Positions 13,693 to 21,259 of a DNA stretch of 21,731 bases are shown here, piece by piece. Origin of the DNA: Candidatus Peregrinibacteria bacterium (GTDB lineage Bacteria; Patescibacteriota; Gracilibacteria; UBA1369; UM-FILTER-53-11). The position numbers and the translations under genes were made by a program. The stretch's first letter is position 1. Each line of letters starts with the position of its first letter. The stretch is from NCBI GenBank assembly GCA_023245725.1, contig JAHFJU010000018.1, forward strand, positions 1 to 21,731. The letters are read 5' to 3'. Below the pieces are notes generated by a model. The model was given only the letters and a program-made list of their open reading frames with translations, did not search any database and was not told the DNA's origin.

Positions 13693-14139
13693 TTAGAATT
13701 GAGCCTTTACCTCATGAATTCTTGCAGCTACTTTTTGCTGTAATTCTTTGTCGTGTAAGCCGAAAATTCTAGCAATTGAAAGGGCGACATTTTGCGGTTC
13801 AAGGATTGTCATAACCGGTGTGTCACTTGGCATTTGAAGAGTTGAATGAACATTAACCATGTAATCATCTTTATCTTTAAAAGGAGGACATGCAATAACA
13901 GGATGAACGCTTGAACCAGAAGTACACCCTGATAATCCGTTTGAGCGGCCGGCGATTGTAACATAAACAATTTCTTGTTCATTGTTTTTTTCAGTAACAT
14001 AGGCGACGAGTTTCTCGGGAACTTTATGAGCGGAAAGAACTTTAATTTCATATGGAATTCCGAATTTCGATAATTGATCTGCGATTTTTTGTGCATGCTC
14101 TTTATCTGACTCTGAACCTAAAATAATTGGTACAAACAT
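13693..14139 (-). CDS. purE: AIR carboxylase, class II PurE (CO2-dependent)
   Basis: This 148-residue protein has the PurE fold motifs GSESD (8-12) and SAHK (36-39). Two blocks identify class II, the animal-type AIR carboxylase that adds CO2 directly to AIR: Lys in SAHK, where class I bacterial enzymes have Arg in SAHR, and AGRSNGL (63-69) followed by SG and PVIACPP, where class I has GAGGAAHLPG. Class I enzymes instead act on N5-CAIR made by PurK, and no purK is nearby. The gene lies 79 bases after purC and 30 before purB. Class II is known from metazoa and some bacteria, for example treponemes. The class is inferred from motifs but they agree at every point I can check. Confidence 0.93.
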   Translation of the reverse strand: MFVPIILGSESDKEHAQKIADQLSKFGIPYEIKVLSAHKVPEKLVAYVTEKNNEQEIVYVTIAGRSNGLSGCTSGSSVHPVIACPPFKDKDDYMVNVHSTLQMPSDTPVMTILEPQNVALSIARIFGLHDKELQQKVAARIHEVKAQF

Positions 14140-14218
14140 AAATTTTCGGTGTTAATATGTTGATAAGTAAATCTGAATATAAGTAGAAAGCGCAACTATG
14201 AGTTTAGGCTTCAGGTGC

Positions 14219-15184
14219 CTATGCAAAATGTGCCAAGTTTTTTTCAAGTCGTGCATTTACATTGCCAACTTCAGCGATAAATGTCTGTCCAGTAATTAAT
14301 TCATATGCCTCAATATAACGCCTCGCAGTTTCGCATCGTACTTCGTCTGGGATTGCAGGAATATCCCCTTCGCCTCTAAATCCTCTTTCTGCAAGCCATT
14401 CTCGTAGGTATTCTTTGTCTATCTTTTTCTGTTCTTCGCCTCGTTCAAATCGTGATTCGTATTCATTAGCAAACCAAAAACGTGAAGAATCTGGTGTGTG
14501 AATTTCATCGATCAACACAATTTCGCCATTAGGATTTATGCCAAATTCGTATTTTGTATCAACCAAAATAATACCCTGTTTTTCACATATTTCTACGCCA
14601 CGTTGATAAAGTTTTAAAGCAGCCGCAGAGACTTCATTCCACTGTTCCAGTGTTAGTAATCCTCTTTTAAAAATATCGTCAGGAGAGATAGATTCATCGT
14701 GACCGCCATGTTCTGCCTTTGTTGATGGAGTTATAATAGGTTTTTCAAATTTTTGATTCTTTTTCATTCCATCGGGTAAAACATTTCCGCAGAAATTTCG
14801 AACTCCTTTTTCATAGTTAAACCATGCTGAAGTAGAAGTGACACCTGTAATGTATCCGCGGACTACAACTTCGACAGGAAGTGGCTTGCACATAACACCA
14901 ACCATTGCATTTGGGTCTGGATATTCCTGTACATGATTAGCAATAATATCGGATGTATTTTTAAACCAAAATTCGGTCATTTGATTAAGAACCTGACCTT
15001 TAAAAGGAATCGTTGTAATAACCCGATCGAATGCTGAAAGACGGTCGCTTACAATCAAAATGCGGCGATCTTGTTTTGTATAATTATCACGAACTTTACC
15101 TTCGTATTTTTCACCGAGGTTTAGAAAATTAGTCGCAGAGAGTGTAAATTTGAGCTGCTCTGCAAGTTGAGTTGTTAGAATCAT
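14219..15184 (-). CDS. purC: SAICAR synthase
   Basis: PurC joins aspartate to CAIR with ATP to form SAICAR. The protein begins with the ATP-binding block LGEKYEGKVRDNY and continues with RRILIVSDRLSAFDRV, VEVVVRGYITGV and VDTKYEFGINPNGEIVLIDEIHTPDSSRFW, all conserved in the family. At 321 residues it is the longer, yeast-like form rather than the roughly 237-residue E. coli form. It heads the run purC-purE-purB-dcd and is divergent from purA. Its promoter is strong and ends nine bases before the ATG, so the message probably has a leader of only about three bases. In animals the PurC and class II PurE activities are fused in one protein; here they are neighbours. Confidence 0.96.
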   Translation of the reverse strand: MILTTQLAEQLKFTLSATNFLNLGEKYEGKVRDNYTKQDRRILIVSDRLSAFDRVITTIPFKGQVLNQMTEFWFKNTSDIIANHVQEYPDPNAMVGVMCKPLPVEVVVRGYITGVTSTSAWFNYEKGVRNFCGNVLPDGMKKNQKFEKPIITPSTKAEHGGHDESISPDDIFKRGLLTLEQWNEVSAAALKLYQRGVEICEKQGIILVDTKYEFGINPNGEIVLIDEIHTPDSSRFWFANEYESRFERGEEQKKIDKEYLREWLAERGFRGEGDIPAIPDEVRCETARRYIEAYELITGQTFIAEVGNVNARLEKNLAHFA

Positions 15185-15193
15185 AGTGTCATG

Positions 15194-15221
15194 ATTATAA
15201 GGTAGCTTTAAATAAAATCAA
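15194..15221 (-). promoter_or_regulatory. Promoter of purC, near-leaderless
   Basis: On the minus strand, TTGATT (15216-15221), a 16-base spacer and a perfect TATAAT (15194-15199) precede the ATG at 15184 by nine bases. The predicted start is near 15187. No PurR-like operator or purine riboswitch fits in this gap. Confidence 0.6.
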
Positions 15222-15261
15222 AATTTGTGGATTCTCAAAAATTTTAGTATCGTGCGTGAGT

Positions 15262-16602
15262 ATGAAATCTAAAAAATCGGTTCGTAAAACTGCTATAAAA
15301 TCACCGTCGATTGTTGCTAAACTTGGTCAAGTAACGGCTGTAATTGGCGCTCAGTGGGGTGATGAAGGCAAAGGTAAATTAGTAGATTTATTGGCTCAAC
15401 ATTACCCGATTGTTGTTCGTGCAACAGGTGGAGCAAACGCTGGCCACACAATTTATGTAACTGATAAAAAAACTGGAGAAAGCAAAAAATATGTGTTCCA
15501 TTTGATTCCTGCTGGAATGTTGCACCCTAAGGCTGTTTGCGTCATGGGGAACGGAATGGTGGTAAATTTAAAGACACTTTTAGAAGAGGTCGAAATTTTG
15601 GAAAAAGCTGGAATTAAGGTAGATGGTCGTTTGCTTATTTCTGACAGAGTGCACATTGCAACTGATTATCATAAAGCTATTGATCTTCGCCAAGAAGAAT
15701 TAAAAGGAGCTGCTAAAGTTGGAACAACTGGCCGTGGAATCGGCCCAGCTTATGCCGATAAAATAAGTAGAGTCGGATTGCGCGCTGGCGAACTTCTCGA
15801 TTTTGCATCTTTCACAAAGCACTACAATTCAAATTTGGAGGCTCATACAAAAATGTACGGAATTTCGCACGATGGTGCGCAAGAACTAGTCGAACTTGCA
15901 AAGTTGGCAAAACGATTTGGCTCAATGATTATCGATACAGGCGTTTTTATTTCTTCATGTCTAAAAAAGAATAAAGCAATATTGATGGAGGGAGCAAATG
16001 GAACTTTGCTCGACATAGACCATGGAACATACCCTTTTGTTACATCTTCGAATGCGTCAATCGGTGGAATTATTTCGGGAACTGGGTTACCTCCTAAAAA
16101 CCTTTCGTCTGCAATTGGCATTGTTAAGGCATACACAACGCGTGTTGGTTCAGGGCCTTTTCCGACTGAATTAAATAATGATTTGGGTGAAGCAATTCGT
16201 AAGAAAGGTAATGAGTTTGGCGCTACCACAGGCCGTCCGCGCCGTTGCGGTTGGTTCGATGCTGTTGCTACGAGTTATAGCGTTAGAGTTAATGGGCTGA
16301 CTGGAATAAACCTTACTAAACTTGATATTTTGAGTGATTTGAAAGAGATTTTGGTTGGAGTTGCGTATGAATATAAAGGCAAAAAATTCACAAATTTTCC
16401 TGCCTCGGTTGTAATGCTTTCAGATGTAAAAGTTGTTTACAAAAAATTTCAAGGTTGGAATAGTGACATTACTGGCGTAACAAACTTCAAAAAACTTCCT
16501 CTCAAGTGTCAGAAATATGTTTTAGCACTTGAAAAATTTATAGGTTGCAAAGCTCAATTTATTGGAACCGGCCCTAATCGCGAGCAGATGATAGTGAGGT
16601 AA
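15262..16602 (+). CDS. purA: Adenylosuccinate synthetase
   Basis: PurA makes adenylosuccinate from IMP and aspartate with GTP, the committed step to AMP. Conserved blocks are GAQWGDEGKGKLVDLL, GANAGHTI, KVGTTGRGIGPAYADK, EGANGTLLDIDHGTYPFVTSSN, TRVGSGPFPTEL and TTGRPRRCGWFD; together these cover the IMP, GTP and Mg sites. About 25 residues, rich in Lys, Arg and Ser, precede the usual N-terminus. An in-frame GTG at 15256 is an alternative start. A weak -10 (TAGTAT, 15245-15250) would start transcription near 15257. The gene is divergent from purC and converges with the next gene with only five bases between them. Confidence 0.96.
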   Translation: MKSKKSVRKTAIKSPSIVAKLGQVTAVIGAQWGDEGKGKLVDLLAQHYPIVVRATGGANAGHTIYVTDKKTGESKKYVFHLIPAGMLHPKAVCVMGNGMVVNLKTLLEEVEILEKAGIKVDGRLLISDRVHIATDYHKAIDLRQEELKGAAKVGTTGRGIGPAYADKISRVGLRAGELLDFASFTKHYNSNLEAHTKMYGISHDGAQELVELAKLAKRFGSMIIDTGVFISSCLKKNKAILMEGANGTLLDIDHGTYPFVTSSNASIGGIISGTGLPPKNLSSAIGIVKAYTTRVGSGPFPTELNNDLGEAIRKKGNEFGATTGRPRRCGWFDAVATSYSVRVNGLTGINLTKLDILSDLKEILVGVAYEYKGKKFTNFPASVVMLSDVKVVYKKFQGWNSDITGVTNFKKLPLKCQKYVLALEKFIGCKAQFIGTGPNREQMIVR

Positions 16603-16607
16603 AAAAA

Positions 16608-17513
16608 CTACTCATACATTTTAAGATCTCTAAGATTATCCGTTTTAAATGATTCACTATTGAAATAAGCTAATAGCATGTCCGCTTTTTCAATATTAGC
16701 TTTTGTTCTTACGGCCTTGTTTTGTTCTGCTTCTGGATGAAAAGTTACATCAAATCCAAGCGCTGAGTAGAGTTGTTGCCATGTTTGTGCTGTATACTTT
16801 TCTATTCCCGCTTTTCTCATTAACGTATAAAAAGCAGTTTTAGCGAAATGTAGCAATAATTCTTGAGGCATATCTGTTTGAGTTCCAAGTGTGTTAAACC
16901 AGTTTTGTAGTTTCAATAGTAATGGGTGACCAGTTTTATTAATTTCAATTGTGCCATTCGGTACTGCAATATAAGTTGTTTTTATAAATTGAGTTACATC
17001 AGAAAATAGATCTGGAAAAGAAGGTTTATTAAGATTTCCATCTTCAATTGAACCACTAATTGGGTGTGTTCTGTGTCTTTCTGTAATCAAAGAATTCAGA
17101 TCAAAGCTAGGGTGCCCATGCCAAGTAACTTTTTGTCCATGAAGAAATCTTTGCTGCATTTTCTCGCGCGTCCGTTCGGAAGTTTCTAAACTATCTTGAT
17201 AGTAATGAATTTCAAAGGTTCCATCATTATTCTCAATCACATATCCAATTGGTTCTATCATAGAACCATCATTTTTGCGTCTTATTTCTTCCATTATTTT
17301 TAGCAATTCGGCTTTAGATCCAACATACTCAACCTGGCTTCCATCAAATTCCATGTCGAGTACATGATTTACGCTAATTGCTACCTTATTAGCATCATAC
17401 GGCTCACCGTAAGCTCGATACTTAGTTTCAACTGCAACTAAACTTGGATGATCTTCAAGCATTTGCTTTATAGTAATTTCAGGATCTTCTGGACTAGGTG
17501 GTGTATTTTTCAT
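16608..17513 (-). CDS. Hypothetical protein with a JAMM/MPN-like residue pattern
   Basis: I do not recognise this 301-residue protein as a named family. It contains residues in the order seen in JAMM/MPN metalloproteases: E87 in EPIGYV, H132 and H134 in WHGHP, S165 and D168 in PSFPDLFSDV, then a strand-like YIAVPNGTIEI. In the classic motif HxH and SxxD are about seven residues apart; here about 30 lie between, so an insertion or chance must be assumed. The C-terminal 110 residues look helical. It has no signal peptide. The gene follows the TPR-like gene by 11 bases on the same strand, so a joint role is possible. JAMM enzymes remove ubiquitin-like tags or cleave other peptides; nothing here shows which, if either. 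Confidence 0.6.
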   Translation of the reverse strand: MKNTPPSPEDPEITIKQMLEDHPSLVAVETKYRAYGEPYDANKVAISVNHVLDMEFDGSQVEYVGSKAELLKIMEEIRRKNDGSMIEPIGYVIENNDGTFEIHYYQDSLETSERTREKMQQRFLHGQKVTWHGHPSFDLNSLITERHRTHPISGSIEDGNLNKPSFPDLFSDVTQFIKTTYIAVPNGTIEINKTGHPLLLKLQNWFNTLGTQTDMPQELLLHFAKTAFYTLMRKAGIEKYTAQTWQQLYSALGFDVTFHPEAEQNKAVRTKANIEKADMLLAYFNSESFKTDNLRDLKMYE

Positions 17514-17524
17514 AATTATTTGTT

Positions 17525-18454
17525 TTATATTGTTATAAACTGCGTTCTGTCTTTATTGTATTCCTCGCTCATTTTCTGCCATTGCTCGGCGAGTTGTTTT
17601 TGTTCGAGCACGTCGCTCTCATTCGCCAAAATTGAAGCCGATTTTTTTTTGTATATTTTCGCAGTAAAGTTGCGGGCATCTTGCTGCAATATTTCGTCAC
17701 ATGCTTGGTCAACTTTCTCGTATTCGTGCGTATTCCAAAGCTTTTTCATGCGTTCGATACTTTCGTTTAGGTGGATTTTTGAATCGAGTATGCGAGATTT
17801 TGTGTCGTGTTCGCGCGTTTCTGAAAGCAATGTATTAACGCGTTTATGGCTTGGTTCAATCTTTAAAAGAGACTCATAGAAGGCTTCTGCAGCCATAAAG
17901 TCTGCGGTGTTTGAAAGCAATTTGTTCTCTTCAAGTTTTGCGTCAATAACTGAGTAGCGCATTTTCTTTATCATATTTTCAGCCTCAGCATCTTGCGGAA
18001 AATACTCACTTAATTCTGTACATGCCAAAAGTGCGTCATCGTATTTTTGGTCTTTAATAAGCGATTCAATTGCAGTTCTAGCTTTATCTTTCAATTCTTT
18101 ATGTGCTTTTTTTACTTCTTCAGTAAAAGTCTCATTTAATTTTGAAACCAATGACAATAATTTTTTATGATTTGGTGAAAACTTTAATAGTTTTCCATAT
18201 ATTACGCGAAGATCGTCGTACCGATGTTCGTCCCACAATTTCATTGTATTTTGAATATCGTGATCAACTAAATCTTCATTCTGTTTTTCAATTTTTACAT
18301 GAATATTCGAAAGAGTCGATTGTGCTCCGTGATGATATGGATTTACTCGCAGCAATTCTTCGCACGCTTTTAGCGCAGTAATCAGGTCGCCACTATCAAC
18401 AAGTTGATCAACGGCCTTTAGTCCCTGTGCCACATATGTATCTGGGTCAAGCAT
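17525..18454 (-). CDS. Tetratricopeptide-repeat-like protein
   Basis: This 309-residue protein is almost all helix and contains about five TPR-like units of the form long-helix, DAL-type turn, LLKxxP. Examples are GDLITALKACEELLRVNP (about 22-39), HRYDDLRVIYGKLLKFSP, QKYDDALLACTELSEYFP, FMAAEAFYESLLKIEP and HEYEKVDQACDEILQQDA. The C-terminal 40 residues are rich in Glu, Gln and Lys and may coil. No signal peptide or membrane segment is present, so it is probably a cytoplasmic protein-binding scaffold. It sits between valS and the JAMM-like gene. It has its own strong promoter overlapping the valS stop, with transcription predicted to begin at its ATG. The partner protein is unknown. Confidence 0.7.
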   Translation of the reverse strand: MLDPDTYVAQGLKAVDQLVDSGDLITALKACEELLRVNPYHHGAQSTLSNIHVKIEKQNEDLVDHDIQNTMKLWDEHRYDDLRVIYGKLLKFSPNHKKLLSLVSKLNETFTEEVKKAHKELKDKARTAIESLIKDQKYDDALLACTELSEYFPQDAEAENMIKKMRYSVIDAKLEENKLLSNTADFMAAEAFYESLLKIEPSHKRVNTLLSETREHDTKSRILDSKIHLNESIERMKKLWNTHEYEKVDQACDEILQQDARNFTAKIYKKKSASILANESDVLEQKQLAEQWQKMSEEYNKDRTQFITI

Positions 18455-18460
18455 CTGACA

Positions 18461-18489
18461 ATTATATCAAAAATTGCCAGATATTACAA
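18461..18489 (-). promoter_or_regulatory. Promoter of the TPR gene, predicted leaderless
   Basis: On the minus strand, TTGTAA (18484-18489), a 17-base spacer ending in TGA, and TATAAT (18461-18466) form the best promoter in the window, with a TGn extension. Six bases separate it from the ATG at 18454, placing the start at the A of ATG. The -35 overlaps the valS stop codon (18484-18486). Confidence 0.65.
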
Positions 18490-21138
18490 ATACCTGCTTT
18501 GGCTTTTTAGCTTCTCTATGCGTGTTTTAGCCTCTTCAAGGCGGTCTTTGTCTTGAGAGATAATGTCGGCAGGAGCGCGCTCAACATAGTTTTTATTCGA
18601 AAGTTTGCCAGATAGAGTTGCTATATATTTTTCTACATTCGCAATTTCTTCAATGTTTTTTGCTCTTTGAGAGCTGACGTCGATCAAATCACTTACTGGC
18701 AAAATCACTTCAACTCCTGCGCAAAAAGTTCTGAGGGTTGGCTTCATAGCTTCAATTTCTTCAGACATTTTGTTTGCGATAGTTAGCTCACTAATTCTAC
18801 CGAGTCGTTCAATTGCATCACGTTTTTCTTCAAGGATTTTTGAATGCGACGAAACAAGAGTAAGTGGGATTTTCTTCACAATATCTATAGCATTTTCTTG
18901 GCGTAATGTTCGAATTGCGCAAATTGCATCAACAACAATTTGAAGTTCTCGGGCTTGAGTAATGAAGAGCTTCTTTTTGTCTACAACAGGCCATTTTTGT
19001 AGCATAACGAAATCTTTGTGCCCTAGGTTTTTCCAAATCGCTTCAGTAACATAAGGTACAAATGGATGAATTAATTTGAGGATAGTCTCTAGTACTTCAG
19101 TTAATACGGCAATATTCTTTTGTTCACCTTTTGAAAATTCCAGATACCAAGCACAGAAAGAGTTCCAAGTGAAATCGTAGATCTTTGAACCTGCATCTGA
19201 GAATTTGTAGTTTTCTAAATCTTTAGTGACGGATTTAATTAACTCTTGAGTAAGGGTTAAAATCCATTTGTCAGTTAAGCTAAGCTTCGTTTTTCGATTT
19301 TTCGTTCCTTTACTCTGTTTCTTTTCTTCCTCAATTTGCATAACTGCAAACCTGGCTGCGTTCCATATTTTGTTTACGAAATTTCTTGAAGCAGCAATTT
19401 TCTCTTCGTAGAGACGAATATCATTGCCGGGAGTGCCGCCTATAACCATTGATAATCGAAGAGCGTCTGCTCCGTATTTCGAAATCATATCAAGTGGGTC
19501 GATGCATGTTTCAGGATTCGATTTGCTCATTTTTTTGCCTTCACGAGTGCGAACTAATCCGTGCAGATAAACAGTTTTAAAAGGAACTTCATTTAGTGCA
19601 TATTGCGTCATGAGAATCATGCGTGCGACCCAAAAGAACAAAATATCATAGCCAGTTTCGAGTACGCTTGTTGGGTGAAATTTCTTTAGATCGGGAGTAT
19701 TTTTTGGCCAACCGAGAGTAGAAAAAGTCCATAAACCAGACGAAAACCATGTGTCGAGTGTGTCGGGATCCTGTTCTAATTTTTTAGATCCACAATTCAT
19801 ACATTTTAGAGGAGTTTTTGCAGACACAATGGGCTCGCACTTCGTGCTCGCCCCCTTGCAATACCAAACTGGAATTCTATGCCCAAACCAAATTTGCCTA
19901 GAAATACACCAGTCGTGAAGATTCTCCATCCAATTAAAATATGTTTTTTCAAAGCGATCAGGCACAATTTCTACCTTTTTTTTACGAACAACTTCTATAG
20001 AGCGATCTTTCAAACTTTTACCAACTGTTTTTTCTCCAACTCCTTTAAATTTCTTGTCTACATTTATAAACCATTGTTGGCTTACTAAAGGCTCAATTGG
20101 CGTGTCACACCTATAACAAAGCGCAATATTGTGAACGTAGTTTTCTTCAATATGATCTACTAATCCTTTCTCAGTCATTTTAGCCACTAATTTTTTTCGA
20201 ATTGCTCTGGCATTTTGGCCTGCGAATTCCCCTGCGTGGTGGTTCAAATTCCCCTTTTCGTCGATAATCTGAATAATCTCAAGGCCGTGTCGTTTTGCTA
20301 AATCAAAGTCGATAAAATCGTGAGCTGGGGTAATTGTCATAGCACCTGTTCCGAAATCCATATCGGCTGCTTTGTCGCCAATTATAGTTGCTTCAACATC
20401 ACCATCAATCCATGGAACCATAACTTTTTTGCCGATTGATTCCTTGTACCGCTCGTCGTCTGGGTGCACAATAATCACTTTATCTAAAAACTTTGTTTCT
20501 GGCCTAACTGTGCCGATTACAAAGGGGCCATACTTCAAATAATAAAACTGAGTTCGCTCCTCTTTATAAGTTACTTCATCGTCTGCCAAAGTTGATTCAC
20601 AGCGAGGACACCAGTTGACAATACGATGCCCACGGTAAATAAGTCCGTCGTTGTACATGCGAACAAAAACTTCGCTAACTGCTGTTGATAAATGTGGTTC
20701 AAATGTATAGCGTTCACGGCTCCAGTCGCATGAAGATCCCATTTTTCGCACCTGATTTCTTATAGTATTTTGAGATCCTTTAACAAATTGCCCTACTCTT
20801 TTTAAAAACTTTTCTCTTCCCATATCGTGACGTGTAAGCCCTTCTACCGCAATTACCTTCTCAACTTTATTTTGAGTAGCGATTGACGCATGATCGGTTC
20901 CTGGTAACCACAAAGTTGAATCGCCTTTCATACGGTGAAAACGAACCATAATATCTTCGAGAGCCAACATGACTGCGTGGCCAAGGTGAAGCGTTCCGGT
21001 AGCATTTGGAGGCGGCATCATTATAGTAAAAGGTTTAGCCCCCTTTTTATTAGATGGTTTGAAAGCGCCCGATTTTTCCCACTTTTTATAAATATCATTT
21101 TCGAACTTTGACGCATTGTATGTCTTTTCGAATTTCAT
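18484..21138 (-). CDS. valS: Valyl-tRNA synthetase
   Basis: ValRS charges tRNA-Val and edits mischarged Thr. The 884 residues are complete: PPPNATGTLHLGH with HLGH at 51-54, KMSKS at 536-540, DTWFSSGLWTFSTLGWP between them, and the C-terminal coiled-coil arm (about 815-884, alternating Glu, Lys, Arg) that grips the tRNA. The editing domain keeps TVRPET and FGTGAMTITPAHDFIDF with H273 and D274, so proofreading looks intact, unlike in the IleRS of the same window. A Cys set (CPRCES; CKGASTKCEP with CMNCGSKK) suggests zinc sites. The -10 box TATACT ends six bases before the ATG, so the mRNA is predicted to be leaderless. Confidence 0.97.
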   Translation of the reverse strand: MKFEKTYNASKFENDIYKKWEKSGAFKPSNKKGAKPFTIMMPPPNATGTLHLGHAVMLALEDIMVRFHRMKGDSTLWLPGTDHASIATQNKVEKVIAVEGLTRHDMGREKFLKRVGQFVKGSQNTIRNQVRKMGSSCDWSRERYTFEPHLSTAVSEVFVRMYNDGLIYRGHRIVNWCPRCESTLADDEVTYKEERTQFYYLKYGPFVIGTVRPETKFLDKVIIVHPDDERYKESIGKKVMVPWIDGDVEATIIGDKAADMDFGTGAMTITPAHDFIDFDLAKRHGLEIIQIIDEKGNLNHHAGEFAGQNARAIRKKLVAKMTEKGLVDHIEENYVHNIALCYRCDTPIEPLVSQQWFINVDKKFKGVGEKTVGKSLKDRSIEVVRKKKVEIVPDRFEKTYFNWMENLHDWCISRQIWFGHRIPVWYCKGASTKCEPIVSAKTPLKCMNCGSKKLEQDPDTLDTWFSSGLWTFSTLGWPKNTPDLKKFHPTSVLETGYDILFFWVARMILMTQYALNEVPFKTVYLHGLVRTREGKKMSKSNPETCIDPLDMISKYGADALRLSMVIGGTPGNDIRLYEEKIAASRNFVNKIWNAARFAVMQIEEEKKQSKGTKNRKTKLSLTDKWILTLTQELIKSVTKDLENYKFSDAGSKIYDFTWNSFCAWYLEFSKGEQKNIAVLTEVLETILKLIHPFVPYVTEAIWKNLGHKDFVMLQKWPVVDKKKLFITQARELQIVVDAICAIRTLRQENAIDIVKKIPLTLVSSHSKILEEKRDAIERLGRISELTIANKMSEEIEAMKPTLRTFCAGVEVILPVSDLIDVSSQRAKNIEEIANVEKYIATLSGKLSNKNYVERAPADIISQDKDRLEEAKTRIEKLKSQSRYL

Positions 21139-21144
21139 GTTGAA

Positions 21145-21150
21145 AGTATA
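21145..21150 (-). promoter_or_regulatory. -10 box of valS, predicted leaderless
   Basis: The minus strand reads TATACT, six bases before the ATG at 21138. Six bases after the -10 falls exactly on the A of the ATG. The -35 is weak (TTTTAT at 17 bases) and lies in the palindrome at 21168-21182. Confidence 0.45.
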
Positions 21151-21167
21151 CGTATAAAAATTACTGA

Positions 21168-21182
21168 ATAAAAGGCTTTTAT
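21168..21182. repeat. Perfect 7-1-7 palindrome in the valS divergent promoter region
   Basis: ATAAAAG, one base, then CTTTTAT. It overlaps the expected -35 of valS and lies about 80 bases before the divergent gene at 21260. It could be an operator, though AT-rich palindromes of this length arise by chance. Confidence 0.4.
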
Positions 21183-21259
21183 CTGAGCTTATTCCATTTA
21201 TTACGTATTCGACAATGCGCAGTATGTAACGGATTTATAGCATTTAGGTAGATATTTGC

